The notes beneath the pieces are model-generated. The model was not told where the DNA came from and did not search any database. It was given only the letters and a program-made list of their open reading frames with translations. A DNA stretch of 17,530 nt from Actinomycetes bacterium. GTDB taxonomy: Bacteria; Actinomycetota; Actinomycetes; Mycobacteriales; Mycobacteriaceae. The stretch's first letter is position 1. Every line of letters starts with the position of its first letter. The stretch is from the NCBI GenBank assembly GCA_022600695.1, contig JAHZJY010000227.1, positions 1-17,530 of the forward strand, given 5' to 3'. The translations under genes were made by a program, and so were the position numbers. Shown piece after piece: positions 7,732-17,490 of the stretch.

Positions 7732-8105
7732 TATTTGGCCTTCTTCTTACCGGCGATGGTGCGCTTCGGGCCCTTGCGGGTACGCGCGTTGGTCTTGGTC
7801 CGCTGACCACGAACCGGCAGGCCACGGCGATGACGCAGACCCTGGTAGCAGCCGATCTCGATCTTGCGGCGGATATCGGCCTGCACCTCGCGGCGCAGGT
7901 CGCCCTCCACCTTCAGGCCGGCCTCGATGTATTCACGGAGCTGGGCCAGCTGATCGTCGGTGAGGTCCTTGCTGCGCAGGTCCCGGTCGATACCGGTGGC
8001 CGCCAGGATCTCCTGGGAGCGGGTACGGCCGATGCCGTAGATGTAGGTGAGCGCGATCTCCATACGCTTGTCGCGCGGCAGGTCAACGCCTACTAGACGG
8101 GCCAT
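7731..8105 (-). CDS. rpsM: 30S ribosomal protein S13
   Basis: The 124-residue protein is S13 of the 30S head. It starts [20 protein letters not shown], has the helix-two-turn-helix [12 protein letters not shown], and ends in the basic tail [20 protein letters not shown] that contacts the P-site tRNA. The ATG ending at 8105 has GAGGAAC about 10 nt upstream. A structured 162-nt gap separates it from rpmJ. It overlaps rpsK by one base. Confidence 0.99.
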   Translation of the reverse strand: MARLVGVDLPRDKRMEIALTYIYGIGRTRSQEILAATGIDRDLRSKDLTDDQLAQLREYIEAGLKVEGDLRREVQADIRRKIEIGCYQGLRHRRGLPVRGQRTKTNARTRKGPKRTIAGKKKAK

Positions 8106-8143
8106 GTGGGTGGCTGTTCCTCTTTTTCCGGTCGGAGGTCTGT

Positions 8144-8227
8144 TCCCAGTCCGCTCCCGCGCGTGTGCGGGGCCCGGCCTCCGGTCCGGGCGTGGGCACG
8201 CGGCCTATCCGCGCGCTGGTACTGGGA
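8144..8227 (-). other. Nested inverted repeats between rpmJ and rpsM, candidate RNA structure
   Basis: Three nested pairs are visible: TCCCAGT (8144-8150) with ACTGGGA (8221-8227), CGCGTG (8160-8165) with CACGCG (8197-8202), and GCCCGG (8172-8177) with CCGGGC (8186-8191). Each pair is perfect and encloses the next. Together they could fold as one long branched stem in the 5' leader of rpsM. The GC-rich background raises the chance of coincidental pairing for the two inner stems. Confidence 0.45.
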
Positions 8228-8267
8228 GGTCTTCATTCAGTTGTTCCGCCCCTGCGACGGGCGGTTG

Positions 8268-8381
8268 CTACCCCTGCCGCTGCTTGTGGCGCGGGTCGGA
8301 GCAGATCACCATGACCCGCCCATGCCGGCGGATCACCCTGCATTTGTCGCAGATCGGCTTGACGCTCGGGTTCACCTTCAC
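8268..8381 (-). CDS. rpmJ: 50S ribosomal protein L36, zinc-binding form
   Basis: This 37-residue protein is encoded from a GTG ending at 8381 to a TAG at 8268. The translation starts [14 protein letters not shown] and ends DPRHKQRQG. The zinc ligands C-x2-C, then ICSDPRH (C-x4-H), are all present, so this is the zinc-containing form. AGGA lies about 10 nt upstream of the GTG. It lies 53 nt downstream of infA and upstream of rpsM, its standard place. Mycobacteria often carry a second, zinc-free L36 elsewhere; that cannot be judged from this window. Confidence 0.97.
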
Positions 8382-8434
8382 GGCTGGTTGATCCTGTTCT
8401 CGTTCATCGCTGTGTGGTTCGGGTTCGTCGCGGC

Positions 8435-8656
8435 TTACTTGTACCGGTAGACGATGCGGCCTCGGGTGAGGTCGTAGGGAGACAACTCCACCACGACCCG
8501 GTCCTCGGGCAGGATGCGGATGTAGTGCTGCCGCATCTTGCCGCTGATGTGGGCGAGCACCTTGTGGCCGTTCTCCAACTCAATGCGAAACATCGCATTG
8601 GGCAGAGGCTCAACCACGCGGCCCTCGACCTCGATGGCACCGTCTTTCTTGCCCAT
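8435..8656 (-). CDS. infA: Translation initiation factor IF-1
   Basis: The 73-residue protein is IF-1, a single OB-fold (S1-like) factor that binds the 30S A site during initiation. It matches the family throughout: [40 protein letters not shown] and [15 protein letters not shown]. The ATG ending at 8656 has GAGG only 2 nt upstream, an unusually short gap. It is the first gene of the minus-strand ribosomal series, divergent from rmlB across a 204-nt intergenic region that holds both promoters. Confidence 0.99.
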   Translation of the reverse strand: MGKKDGAIEVEGRVVEPLPNAMFRIELENGHKVLAHISGKMRQHYIRILPEDRVVVELSPYDLTRGRIVYRYK

Positions 8657-8766
8657 AACCTCACAGATTCTGCTTGTATCGACGTGGGCAGCGTCCGCCC
8701 GACTGCAAAACGTGGGGTCTAGGACTATGCACGCAAGAGCCGGCGCGTAAACCGCACCGTGGTTCT

Positions 8767-8795
8767 ACGATACCCGCTGGGCGCCCGCTCGCCAA
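8767..8795 (-). promoter_or_regulatory. Candidate sigma-A promoter of the infA operon
   Basis: On the minus strand TTGGCG (8795-8790) and TATCGT (8772-8767) are separated by exactly 17 bp and each matches the consensus at four of six bases. The predicted start is near 8760, giving a leader of about 104 nt before infA. A second, weaker pair, TTTACG (8751-8746) and CATAGT (8729-8724) with a 16-bp spacer, lies inside that leader and could be an additional promoter. Confidence 0.45.
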
Positions 8796-8848
8796 AATGG
8801 CCTTCCCGCCGCCGCCGAGGGCCCATCGGTCGTGGTTGAGGTGGTGGT

Positions 8849-10505
<1,657 letters not shown>

Positions 10506-10516
10506 ACCGCCGGTTC

Positions 10517-10546
10517 TTGTGCGGACGGACGGGCATTTACTAGGAT
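10517..10546 (+). promoter_or_regulatory. Candidate promoter of mmsA-fadE9-mmsB
   Basis: TTGTGC (10517-10522) and TAGGAT (10541-10546) are 18 bp apart, and the second fits TANNNT. The predicted start is near 10553, about 30 nt before the mmsA ATG, leaving room for its ribosome site GGAAGG at 10573-10578. The -35 match is only partial. Confidence 0.35.
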
Positions 10547-10560
10547 ATGCAACTATCTAG
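10540..10560. promoter_or_regulatory. AT-rich inverted repeat over the mmsA promoter, putative operator
   Basis: CTAGGATA (10540-10547) and TATCTAG (10554-10560) are reverse complements apart from one extra G, separated by TGCAAC. The repeat covers the candidate -10 box and start site and stands out as AT-rich in very GC-rich DNA. This is the size and position expected for a TetR- or MarR-type repressor site. The regulator is unknown. Confidence 0.35.
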
Positions 10561-10584
10561 ATTTCCCGGGCCGGAAGGCAGTTC

Positions 10585-12105
10585 ATGACAACTCAGATCC
10601 CGCATTTCATCGCCGGCAGGCGCAGCAACCTGACCAGCACCCGCACCGCGGACGTCTTCAACCCCAGCACCGGGCAGGTGCAGGCCCGGGTGCTGCTGGC
10701 ATCGACGGCCGATGTCGACACCGCCGTCGCGACTGCGGTCGAGGCACAGCGGGAGTGGGGCGCGTGGAACCCGCAGCGGCGGGCCCGGGTGCTGATGAAG
10801 TTCATCGACCTGGTCAACGCGAACATGGCCGAGTTGGCCGAGTTGCTGTCCATCGAGCACGGCAAGACCCTCAGCGACGCCGAAGGCGACATCCAGCGCG
10901 GTATCGAGGTCATCGAGTTCGCCACCGGTATCCCGCATCTGATGAAGGGCGAGTTCACCGAGGGCGCCGGCCCCGGTATCGACGTCTACTCGATCCGCCA
11001 GCCGCTGGGGGTCGTCTGCGGCATCACCCCGTTCAACTTCCCGGCGATGATCCCGCTGTGGAAGGCCGGCCCGGCGCTGGCCTGCGGTAACGCCTTCGTC
11101 CTGAAACCCTCCGAACGGGATCCGTCAGTACCGTTGCGGCTGGCCGAGTTGTTCCTCGAAGCCGGTCTGCCGCCGGGGGTCTTCCAGGTCGTCAACGGCG
11201 ACAAGGAGGCGGTCGACGCCCTGCTCGACCACCCGGATATCAAGGCCTACGGATTCGTCGGCAGCTCGGACATCGCCCAGTACATCTACTCCCGGGCCGC
11301 GGCCGGCGGTAAGCGCGCCCAATGTTTCGGCGGGGCCAAGAACCACATGATCGTCATGCCCGACTCCGACCTCGACCAGGCGGTCGACGCCCTCGTCGGC
11401 GCCGGCTACGGCAGTGCCGGCGAGCGCTGCATGGCCATCAGCGTGGCGGTCGCGGTGGGCGACGACATTGGCGACCGCCTCCGCGCCCGGCTCGCCGAAC
11501 GGGTCGAACACCTCCGGGTCGGCCACAGCCTGGACCCCAAGGCGGACTACGGGCCGCTGGTCAACGAGGCGGCGCTGGACCGGGTGCGCGGCTATATCGA
11601 CGCCGGTGTCGCCGAGGGAGCAGAACTCGTCGTCGACGGGCGCGACAAGGGCAGCGACGATCTGACCTTCGGTGACGAGAGCCTCGGGGGCGGGTTCTTC
11701 ATCGGGCCGTCGCTGTTCGACCATGTGACGACCGATATGTCGATCTATACCGACGAGATCTTCGGCCCGGTGGTGTGCATCGTGCGGGCCGACAACTACG
11801 AGGACGCCCTGCGGTTGCCCAACGACCACGAGTACGGCAACGGTGTGGCGATCTTCACCCGCGACGGTGACACCGCGCGCGATTTCGTCTCCCGGGTGCA
11901 GGTCGGCATGGTCGGGGTCAATGTGCCGATCCCGGTCCCGGTGGCCTACCACACCTTCGGCGGCTGGAAGCGGTCCGGTTTCGGCGACCTCAACCAGCAC
12001 GGGCCGGCGGCCGTCCAGTTCTACACCAAGGTCAAGACCGTGACCGAGCGGTGGCCTTCGGGTATCAAAGATGGCGCCGAGTTCGTCATCCCGACGATGA
12101 AATAG
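10585..12105 (+). CDS. mmsA: Methylmalonate-semialdehyde dehydrogenase (CoA-acylating)
   Basis: The 506-residue enzyme oxidises methylmalonate semialdehyde to propionyl-CoA with NAD and CoA, the last step of valine degradation. It is an aldehyde dehydrogenase: Asn151 of TPFNFP helps form the oxyanion hole, FVLKPSERDPS binds the cofactor, and the catalytic cysteine is Cys282 in GSAGERCMAIS. At the usual general-base glutamate position it has CFGGAKNH, as expected for the CoA-dependent type. The C-terminal IPVPVAYHTFGGWKRSGFGD is also characteristic. GGAAGG lies 6 nt before the ATG. It is the first gene of a three-gene operon equivalent to Rv0753c-Rv0751c in M. tuberculosis, and fadE9 follows after 5 nt. 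Confidence 0.97.
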   Translation: MTTQIPHFIAGRRSNLTSTRTADVFNPSTGQVQARVLLASTADVDTAVATAVEAQREWGAWNPQRRARVLMKFIDLVNANMAELAELLSIEHGKTLSDAEGDIQRGIEVIEFATGIPHLMKGEFTEGAGPGIDVYSIRQPLGVVCGITPFNFPAMIPLWKAGPALACGNAFVLKPSERDPSVPLRLAELFLEAGLPPGVFQVVNGDKEAVDALLDHPDIKAYGFVGSSDIAQYIYSRAAAGGKRAQCFGGAKNHMIVMPDSDLDQAVDALVGAGYGSAGERCMAISVAVAVGDDIGDRLRARLAERVEHLRVGHSLDPKADYGPLVNEAALDRVRGYIDAGVAEGAELVVDGRDKGSDDLTFGDESLGGGFFIGPSLFDHVTTDMSIYTDEIFGPVVCIVRADNYEDALRLPNDHEYGNGVAIFTRDGDTARDFVSRVQVGMVGVNVPIPVPVAYHTFGGWKRSGFGDLNQHGPAAVQFYTKVKTVTERWPSGIKDGAEFVIPTMK

Positions 12106-12110
12106 CGACG

Positions 12111-13277
12111 ATGACTTCTGCAGCACTTGATCACGACGAACGGGTGATCACCGAGACAGCCGCCGCCTTCGCCGCCAAACGCCTTGCCCCACATGCCCTG
12201 GAGTGGGACAAGACCAAGCACTTCCCCCTCGATGTGCTCCGCGAATCAGCCGACCTGGGGATGGCGGCGATCTACTGCGGTGAGGATGTCGGCGGCAGCG
12301 GGTTGCGCCGGATCGACGCGGTGCGAATCTTCGAGCAGCTCGCCGCGGCGGACCCGGTGATCTCCTCCTTCATCTCGATCCACAACATGTGCGCCTGGAT
12401 GATCGACACCTACGGCACCTCCGAGCAGCGCAAGTCCTGGATACCCCGGCTGGCCTCCATGGAGATGATCGCCAGCTACTGCCTGACCGAACCGAGTACC
12501 GGATCAGACGCCGCGGCATTGCGCACCAGGGCCGTTCGGGACGGCGAGCACTATGTCCTCGATGGCGTCAAACAGTTCATCTCCGGCGCCGGGGTCTCAG
12601 ACGTGTATATCGTGATGGCGCGCACCGGGGCCGACGGCCCACGCGGCATCTCCGCCTTCATCGTCGAAAAGGGAACGGCGGGGCTGAGTTTCGGCGCCAA
12701 CGAGGAGAAGATGGGCTGGAACGCCCAGCCCACCGCGCAGGTCATCCTCGAGGGGGTACGGGTACCGGCCGAGGCCATGTTGGGCGGCGCCGAGGGCGAA
12801 GGTACGGGCTTCGGTGTCGCGATGAACGGACTCAACGGCGGCCGGCTGAATATCGCCGCCTGCTCCCTGGGTGGCGCGCAAGCCGCCTACGACAAGGCCG
12901 CCCGGTATCTGGTCGACCGGCATGCCTTCGCCGGCGCGCTGATCGACGAGCCGACGATCCGGTTCACGTTGGCCGAGATGGCGACCGCACTGGAAACCTC
13001 GCGGCTGATGTTGTGGCGGGCGGCCGCTGCGCTGGACGCCGACGACCCGGACAAGGTCGCCTTGTGCGCGATGGCCAAGCTGTACGTCACCGACTCCTGC
13101 TATGACGTCGCCGACCGCGCCCTGCAACTGCTCGGCGGATACGGCTACCTCCGGGAGTACGGCGTGGAGAAGATCGTCCGTGATCTTCGGGTGCACCGGA
13201 TCCTGGAGGGCACCAACGAAATCATGCGCGTGGTGATCGGCCGTTCCGAGGCCGCCCGGGTACGCGCATCGGCGTGA
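12111..13277 (+). CDS. fadE9: Acyl-CoA dehydrogenase, probable isobutyryl-CoA dehydrogenase (FadE9-like)
   Basis: The 388-residue flavoenzyme probably oxidises isobutyryl-CoA to methacrylyl-CoA in valine degradation, passing electrons to an electron-transfer flavoprotein. Family marks are the FAD-binding YCLTEPSTGSDAAALRT (about residues 123-139), KQFISGAG, the LLGGYGYLREYGVEKIVRDLR segment, and Glu366 in RILEGTNEIMR as the likely catalytic base. The substrate is inferred from its place between mmsA and mmsB, matching Rv0752c as I recall it. The ATG at 12111, 5 nt after the mmsA stop, gives the family length; a longer GTG frame from 12051 overlaps mmsA and is rejected. No strong ribosome site is seen, so translation is probably coupled to mmsA. 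Confidence 0.93.
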   Translation: MTSAALDHDERVITETAAAFAAKRLAPHALEWDKTKHFPLDVLRESADLGMAAIYCGEDVGGSGLRRIDAVRIFEQLAAADPVISSFISIHNMCAWMIDTYGTSEQRKSWIPRLASMEMIASYCLTEPSTGSDAAALRTRAVRDGEHYVLDGVKQFISGAGVSDVYIVMARTGADGPRGISAFIVEKGTAGLSFGANEEKMGWNAQPTAQVILEGVRVPAEAMLGGAEGEGTGFGVAMNGLNGGRLNIAACSLGGAQAAYDKAARYLVDRHAFAGALIDEPTIRFTLAEMATALETSRLMLWRAAAALDADDPDKVALCAMAKLYVTDSCYDVADRALQLLGGYGYLREYGVEKIVRDLRVHRILEGTNEIMRVVIGRSEAARVRASA

Positions 13278-13290
13278 AGGGATTCCTGAG

Positions 13291-14160
13291 ATGACGGTGA
13301 TCGCGTTCCTGGGCCTGGGCAATATGGGCGGGCCGATGGCGGCCAACCTGGTCGACGCCGGCCACCCGGTGCGCGGATTCGACCCGGTTCCCGCCGCCCG
13401 GCAGGCCGCCGCCGGCACTGGCGTGACGACGGTCGAGCATGCCACCGAGGCGGTGACCGGTGCCGATGTGGTGATCACCATGCTGCCCAACGGCACCCTG
13501 GTCAAGGAATGCCTCGCCGAGGTCATCCCGAAAGCCGCGGACGGCGCGCTCTTCATCGACAGCTCCACCATCGCCGTCGACGATGCGCGCGAGGTGCACG
13601 GCTACGCCGCCGAGCGCGGTTTCGCCCTGCTCGACGCCCCGGTGTCCGGCGGGGTCAAGGGCGCTGTTGCCGGCACCCTGGCATTCATGGTCGGCGGGTC
13701 CGCCGATGCCCTGGACATCGCCCGGCCGGTGCTGGAACCGATGGCGGGCAAGATCATCCACTGTGGGGATTCCGGCGCCGGCCAGGCGGCGAAACTGTGC
13801 AACAACATGTTGCTGGCGGTCCAGCAGATCGCCGTCGGCGAGGCCTTCGTCCTCGCCGAGAAGCTCGGGCTGTCCGCGCAGTCGCTGTTCGACGTGGTCA
13901 CCGGTGCCACCGGCAACTGCTGGGCGATGCACACGAATTGTCCGGTGCCCGGACCTGTTTCGACCTCTCCGGCCAACAACGGGTTCGCCCCCGGTTTCGC
14001 CACCGCGTTGATGAACAAGGATCTCGGCCTGGCGATGGACGCGGTGGCCTCCAGTGGCGCGTCGGCGCCGTTGGGCAGTCATGCGGCCCAGATCTACGCC
14101 GAGTTCGCGGCGCAGCACTCCGACCTGGACTTCAGCGCGATCATCGAGACCCTGCGCTGA
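13291..14160 (+). CDS. mmsB: 3-hydroxyisobutyrate dehydrogenase
   Basis: The 289-residue enzyme oxidises 3-hydroxyisobutyrate to methylmalonate semialdehyde, which MmsA then uses, so the operon holds consecutive valine-degradation activities. The Rossmann motif GLGNMGGPM is at residues 8-16, and Asp31 at the end of the second strand (RGFD) favours NAD over NADP. The substrate loop DAPVSGG is at 115-121, and the catalytic lysine is Lys168 in GAGQAAKLCNN with Asn172 nearby. The length is normal for the beta-hydroxyacid dehydrogenase family. AAGGGA precedes the ATG at a suitable distance, and the gap from fadE9 is 13 nt. It converges on the MarR gene. Confidence 0.97.
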   Translation: MTVIAFLGLGNMGGPMAANLVDAGHPVRGFDPVPAARQAAAGTGVTTVEHATEAVTGADVVITMLPNGTLVKECLAEVIPKAADGALFIDSSTIAVDDAREVHGYAAERGFALLDAPVSGGVKGAVAGTLAFMVGGSADALDIARPVLEPMAGKIIHCGDSGAGQAAKLCNNMLLAVQQIAVGEAFVLAEKLGLSAQSLFDVVTGATGNCWAMHTNCPVPGPVSTSPANNGFAPGFATALMNKDLGLAMDAVASSGASAPLGSHAAQIYAEFAAQHSDLDFSAIIETLR

Positions 14161-14177
14161 CGGCCCCGCCTTCTGCG

Positions 14178-14215
14178 CCCCACCCGCCACGCCCCACCCG
14201 CCACGCCCCACCGCC
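14178..14215. repeat. 14-bp tandem repeat (2.7 copies) with G-quadruplex pattern on the minus strand
   Basis: CCCCACCCGCCACG occurs at 14178-14191 and 14192-14205, followed by a partial copy to 14215. The minus strand then carries five runs of three or four G separated by loops of 6, 1, 6 and 1 nt, which meets the standard G-quadruplex pattern. It lies just beyond the inverted repeat at 14216-14275 when read from marR, so marR read-through RNA would contain it. Confidence 0.7.
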
Positions 14216-14275
14216 GCGAGCAGACGCAAACTCGCACTCCCGCGGGCGGAAATATGCGAGTTCGCGTCTGCTCGC
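14216..14275. terminator. Long inverted repeat between convergent mmsB and marR, candidate bidirectional terminator
   Basis: The 21-nt arms at 14216-14236 and 14255-14275 match at 20 of 21 positions; the odd position is a G-U pair in the minus-strand RNA and a mismatch in the plus-strand RNA. The left arm begins GCGAGCAGACGC. The 18-nt loop contains CCCGCGGG. It sits 12 nt after the marR stop and 55 nt after the mmsB stop. No T-run follows on either strand, as is common for mycobacterial terminators. I recall similar GAGCAGACGCAAA arms in other mycobacterial intergenic regions, which I could not check. Confidence 0.65.
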
Positions 14276-14287
14276 CGACGGGCGGAC

Positions 14288-14785
14288 TCAGAAATCGCCG
14301 GCGTGGCGACGAAGTGTCTCGATCGAGCCGACCAGCGCGCGGGCCTGCCCGGGCGGCATTCCGATGTCGGCGAACACCTGCCGGTTGAGGGTGACGGTGG
14401 CCTCCTCCACCGTCGACCGGCCCAGCGGGGTGACTCCGACCAGGGTGGTGCGTCCATCGGTGGGATGTGGGATCCGCTCGACCAGACCATCGGCCTCCAG
14501 TCGCCGGATGGCGTGGGTGACGCTGGTGACATGGACCTGCAACCGGTCGGAGGCCTTGGTGATCGGTAGCGCCCCGCTGCGGCTGAAGGCCAGCAGACGC
14601 AACAGTTCGAACCGGGAGAAGCTGAGGCCATAAGGCCGCAGGGCGTTCTCCACCCGGGCCAGCAGAATCTGGTGGGCCCGCATCACCGAGGTCACCGCGA
14701 CCATCCCGTCGGCCACATCACCCCAGCCGGCCTGCTCCCAATTGACCCGTGCGGCGGCGATCGGGTCGCGCTTGTCCGCACTCAT
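14288..14785 (-). CDS. MarR-family transcriptional regulator
   Basis: The 165-residue protein is a winged-helix regulator. A helical N-terminal dimer region (about 25-50, VTSVMRAHQILLARVENALR) leads to the winged helix: SFSRFELLRLLAF, then ITKASDRLQVHVTSVTHAIRRLE as the helix-turn-helix (about 76-97), then the wing GLVERIPHPTDGRTTLVGVT with the family Asp-x-Arg. The ATG ending at 14785 is preferred; the longer upstream frame overlaps map. It begins 11 nt after the map stop on the same strand, so it is probably the last gene of the secY-adk-map transcript, and I recall a similar gene (Rv0737) near mapA in M. tuberculosis. It converges on the valine operon, which it might regulate, but that is only a guess. 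Ligand unknown. Confidence 0.9.
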   Translation of the reverse strand: MSADKRDPIAAARVNWEQAGWGDVADGMVAVTSVMRAHQILLARVENALRPYGLSFSRFELLRLLAFSRSGALPITKASDRLQVHVTSVTHAIRRLEADGLVERIPHPTDGRTTLVGVTPLGRSTVEEATVTLNRQVFADIGMPPGQARALVGSIETLRRHAGDF

Positions 14786-14796
14786 CACCGCGGTGG

Positions 14797-15594
14797 TCAG
14801 GCCGTCAGGATCCGGGGGCCGTCGTCGGTCACCGCGACGGTGTGCTCCCAGTGCGCCGCCCGCGAACCGTCCGTCGTGACCACCGTCCAGTCGTCCTCGA
14901 GGATCCGGGTGCGGGTGGTGCCGAGGGTGAGCATCGGCTCGATGGCCAGCACCGAGCCGGCTACCAGCCACGGTCCACGGCCGGGTTCGCCCTCGTTCGG
15001 CAGGAACGGGTCCATGTGCATGCTCCGGCCGATGGCGTGGCCGCCATAGCCTTCGACGATCCCGTACCGGCGCTCATGGGCGGCCTCAGCCGCGCGCGCG
15101 CCCTGCTCGATCGCGTGCGAGACGTCGGTCAGCCGGTTTCCGGGCACCATCGCCCCGATACCCGCTTCCATCGCCCACCGGGTGGCCGCCGACAGCGACT
15201 CGTCCGCCGGGATCAGCGCGCCCACCCCGAAGGTCACGGCGGCATCGCCATGCCAGCCGTCGATGATCGCGCCGCAGTCGATCGACACCAGGTCGCCGTA
15301 GGCCAGTTCCTCCCCGGCCGACGGGATACCGTGCACCACGCGGTCGTTCACCGAGGAGCAGATACTCGCCGGAAAGCCGTGATACCCCAGGAACGACGGA
15401 ACCCCGCCGGCCTGCCGAATGACGGCCTCGGCGATATCGTCGAGATCCTTCGTGGACACCCCCGGTGCGGCGGCCTGCCGAACGGACCGCAGCGCCTCAG
15501 CCACGACGGCTCCGGCAACGGCCATCGCGTCGACCTCACCGGGTGTGCGGGAGGCCACCGTCTTGCGGCCACGCAGTCCGGGCAGGGACACCAT
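14797..15594 (-). CDS. map: Methionine aminopeptidase, type I
   Basis: The 265-residue enzyme removes the initiator methionine from new proteins. All five metal ligands of the pita-bread fold are present: Asp106 (SIDCGA), Asp117 (HGDAAVT), His186 ([12 protein letters not shown]), Glu219 (AIEPML) and Glu250 (HWEHTV). His89 in RVVHGIPS is the usual extra active-site histidine. It lacks the long N-terminal extension of the second mycobacterial type, so it corresponds to MapA (Rv0734). The ATG ending at 15594 has GGAG 6 nt upstream; a GTG one codon earlier is less well placed. It follows adk by 15 nt. Confidence 0.98.
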   Translation of the reverse strand: MVSLPGLRGRKTVASRTPGEVDAMAVAGAVVAEALRSVRQAAAPGVSTKDLDDIAEAVIRQAGGVPSFLGYHGFPASICSSVNDRVVHGIPSAGEELAYGDLVSIDCGAIIDGWHGDAAVTFGVGALIPADESLSAATRWAMEAGIGAMVPGNRLTDVSHAIEQGARAAEAAHERRYGIVEGYGGHAIGRSMHMDPFLPNEGEPGRGPWLVAGSVLAIEPMLTLGTTRTRILEDDWTVVTTDGSRAAHWEHTVAVTDDGPRILTA

Positions 15595-15609
15595 CACAGA
15601 CTCCGGGTT

Positions 15610-16158
15610 TCAGCGGCCGAGCGCTTGCAACGCCCGCCCGAAGACCTCGTCGAGGCTGCCCACCGCATCGACGGTCTGCAATTCGGCGCCGCCGTAATGC
15701 TCCAGCAGTGGGGCGGTCTCGTCGCGGTAGACCTTCATCCGGTTGCGGATCACGTCCTCGGTGTCATCGGCCCGACCGCGGCCCTTGAGCCGATCCACCA
15801 ACTCGTCCTCGGGGACCCGGAACTCCAGCACCGCGTCCAGTTTCAGCCCGCGGCGCTGCAGCATGTCGTGCAGGGCCTCGGCCTGCTCGACGGTGCGGGG
15901 GAAGCCGTCGAGGATGAACCCGCCCGACACATCGTCCTCATCGAGCCGGTTGTCGACCAGGGCGTTGGTCAGGCTGGCCGGGACCAGGTCACCGGCGTCG
16001 AGGTACTTCTTGGCTTCCACACCGAGTGTTGTCGCGTTGCTGATGTTGTCGCGGAACAGGTCACCGGTCGAGATCTGCGGGACGCCGATTTCCTCCGCCA
16101 GTTTGACCGCCTGGGTGCCCTTCCCCGCTCCCGGCGGGCCCAGCAGGACGATCCTCAC
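15610..16158 (-). CDS. adk: Adenylate kinase, short form
   Basis: The 182-residue enzyme interconverts ATP plus AMP with two ADP. The P-loop GPPGAGKGT is at residues 7-15, the AMP-binding STGDLFRDN at 30-38, and DGFPRT at 84-89. The lid is short ([15 protein letters not shown], about 126-140) with no zinc-binding cysteines, as in the 181-residue M. tuberculosis enzyme. The start is a GTG ending at 16158 that overlaps the secY stop by 4 nt (GTGA), with AAGGG 8 nt upstream, so translation is coupled to secY. Confidence 0.98.
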   Translation of the reverse strand: MRIVLLGPPGAGKGTQAVKLAEEIGVPQISTGDLFRDNISNATTLGVEAKKYLDAGDLVPASLTNALVDNRLDEDDVSGGFILDGFPRTVEQAEALHDMLQRRGLKLDAVLEFRVPEDELVDRLKGRGRADDTEDVIRNRMKVYRDETAPLLEHYGGAELQTVDAVGSLDEVFGRALQALGR

Positions 16159-17480
16159 TTCAGGAACCCTTCGTAGTTGCGCTGCATCAGCTGGCTCTCG
16201 ATCTGTTTCACGGTGTCAAGGCCGACGCCGATCATGATCAGGACCGCGGTGCCGCCGAACGGCAGGTTCTGCACGCCGCCACTGTTGCCGGCCTGCAGGA
16301 ACAGGTTGGGCAGCACGGCGATGACACCCAGGTAGATCGAGCCGGGAAGGGTGATCCGGTTCAGCACGTAACTCAGATATTCGGCGGTGGGCCGGCCGGG
16401 CCGGATACCCGGGATGAAGCCGCCGAACTTCTTCATCTCATCAGCCCGCTCTTCGGGGTTGAAGGTAATCGAGACGTAGAAGTAGGTGAAGAAGATGATC
16501 AGGCCGAAATAGAACGCGACGTAGACCGGGTCGGCCGGATTGGTGAGGTTATCGGCGACGAACCGGTCCCACCAGGTGTTCTCCGGGGTGCTGCGCCCGC
16601 TCTGAATCAACTGGGTGACCAATTGCGGGATGTAGATCAAGGACGAGGCGAAGATGACCGGGATGACGCCGGCCTGGTTGACCTTCAGCGGCAGGTAGGT
16701 CGACGTGCCGCCGTACATCTTGCGGCCCACCATGCGCTTGGCGTACTGCACCGGAATGCGGCGCTGCCCCTGCTCGACGAACACCACGCCGATGATGATC
16801 ACCAAGGTGGCCGCGCAGACCGCCGCGAACACCATGCCGCCGCGGCCGTCCAGGATGGACTTGCCCTCGGCCGGGATGCGGGCGGCGATACCGGCGAAGA
16901 TCAGCAGCGACATACCGTTGCCGATGCCACGCTCGGTGACCAGTTCACCCATCCACATCACCAGGGCCGCGCCGGCCGTCATCACCAGGACCATCACGAC
17001 CAGGGAGAAGATGCTCTGGTCGTCGATGATGTCGAGGGTGCAGCCCTGCAGCAGACCGCCGTTGGCCGCCAGTGCCACGATGCTGGTGGCCTGCAGGACC
17101 GCCAGCGCGATCGACAGATAACGCGTGTACTGCGTCATCTTGGCCTGTCCGGCCTGCCCCTCCTTGCGCAGTTGCTCGAACCGCGGGATCACCACGGTGA
17201 GCAACTGCACGATGATGCTCGCGGTGATATAGGGCATCACGCCGACCGCGAACACCGACAACTGCAGCAGCGCGCCACCGGAGAACAGGTTGATCAGCGA
17301 GTAGATCTGCGCGCCGGCACCACCGCTGACCTGCTCGATGCACTGCTGAATATTGGGATAATTGACTCCCGGGGACGGCAGGGAGGCGCCGGCCCGATAC
17401 AGGATGACGATACCCAGGGTGAAGAGGATCTTCCGCCTCAGATCGGCCGTCCGCAGCGACGAGATGAAAGCCGAGAGCAC
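16155..17480 (-). CDS. secY: Preprotein translocase subunit SecY
   Basis: The 441-residue protein is the channel of the SecYEG translocon, through which the cutinases of this window would also be exported. Ten hydrophobic segments are visible, starting with [20 protein letters not shown]. The plug and second helix region includes [20 protein letters not shown], and the cytoplasmic loops that bind SecA and ribosomes carry [15 protein letters not shown] and [20 protein letters not shown]. The length agrees with the family. The start is a GTG ending at 17480 preceded by a perfect AGGAGG. adk follows with a 4-nt overlap. No promoter or upstream gene can be seen in the last 50 nt. Confidence 0.99.
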   Translation of the reverse strand: MLSAFISSLRTADLRRKILFTLGIVILYRAGASLPSPGVNYPNIQQCIEQVSGGAGAQIYSLINLFSGGALLQLSVFAVGVMPYITASIIVQLLTVVIPRFEQLRKEGQAGQAKMTQYTRYLSIALAVLQATSIVALAANGGLLQGCTLDIIDDQSIFSLVVMVLVMTAGAALVMWMGELVTERGIGNGMSLLIFAGIAARIPAEGKSILDGRGGMVFAAVCAATLVIIIGVVFVEQGQRRIPVQYAKRMVGRKMYGGTSTYLPLKVNQAGVIPVIFASSLIYIPQLVTQLIQSGRSTPENTWWDRFVADNLTNPADPVYVAFYFGLIIFFTYFYVSITFNPEERADEMKKFGGFIPGIRPGRPTAEYLSYVLNRITLPGSIYLGVIAVLPNLFLQAGNSGGVQNLPFGGTAVLIMIGVGLDTVKQIESQLMQRNYEGFLK

Positions 17481-17484
17481 TCTT

Positions 17485-17490
17485 CCTCCT
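17485..17490 (-). promoter_or_regulatory. Strong ribosome binding site of secY
   Basis: On the minus strand this is a perfect AGGAGG, 4 nt before the GTG. It decides the start because no ATG near it would be in a suitable position. The remaining bases to the window end show no recognisable feature. Confidence 0.8.

Noticed and set aside
11125..12126. A 333-codon minus-strand frame opposite mmsA
   Set aside because: It is antisense to a full-length aldehyde dehydrogenase and has no recognisable domain.
13222..14631. A 469-codon minus-strand frame opposite mmsB and running through marR
   Set aside because: It crosses the mmsB-marR intergenic repeat and lies antisense to a clear dehydrogenase; composition is typical of a shadow frame.
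14749..16176. A 475-codon plus-strand frame opposite map and adk
   Set aside because: Both minus-strand genes have complete catalytic motifs, while this frame shows none.
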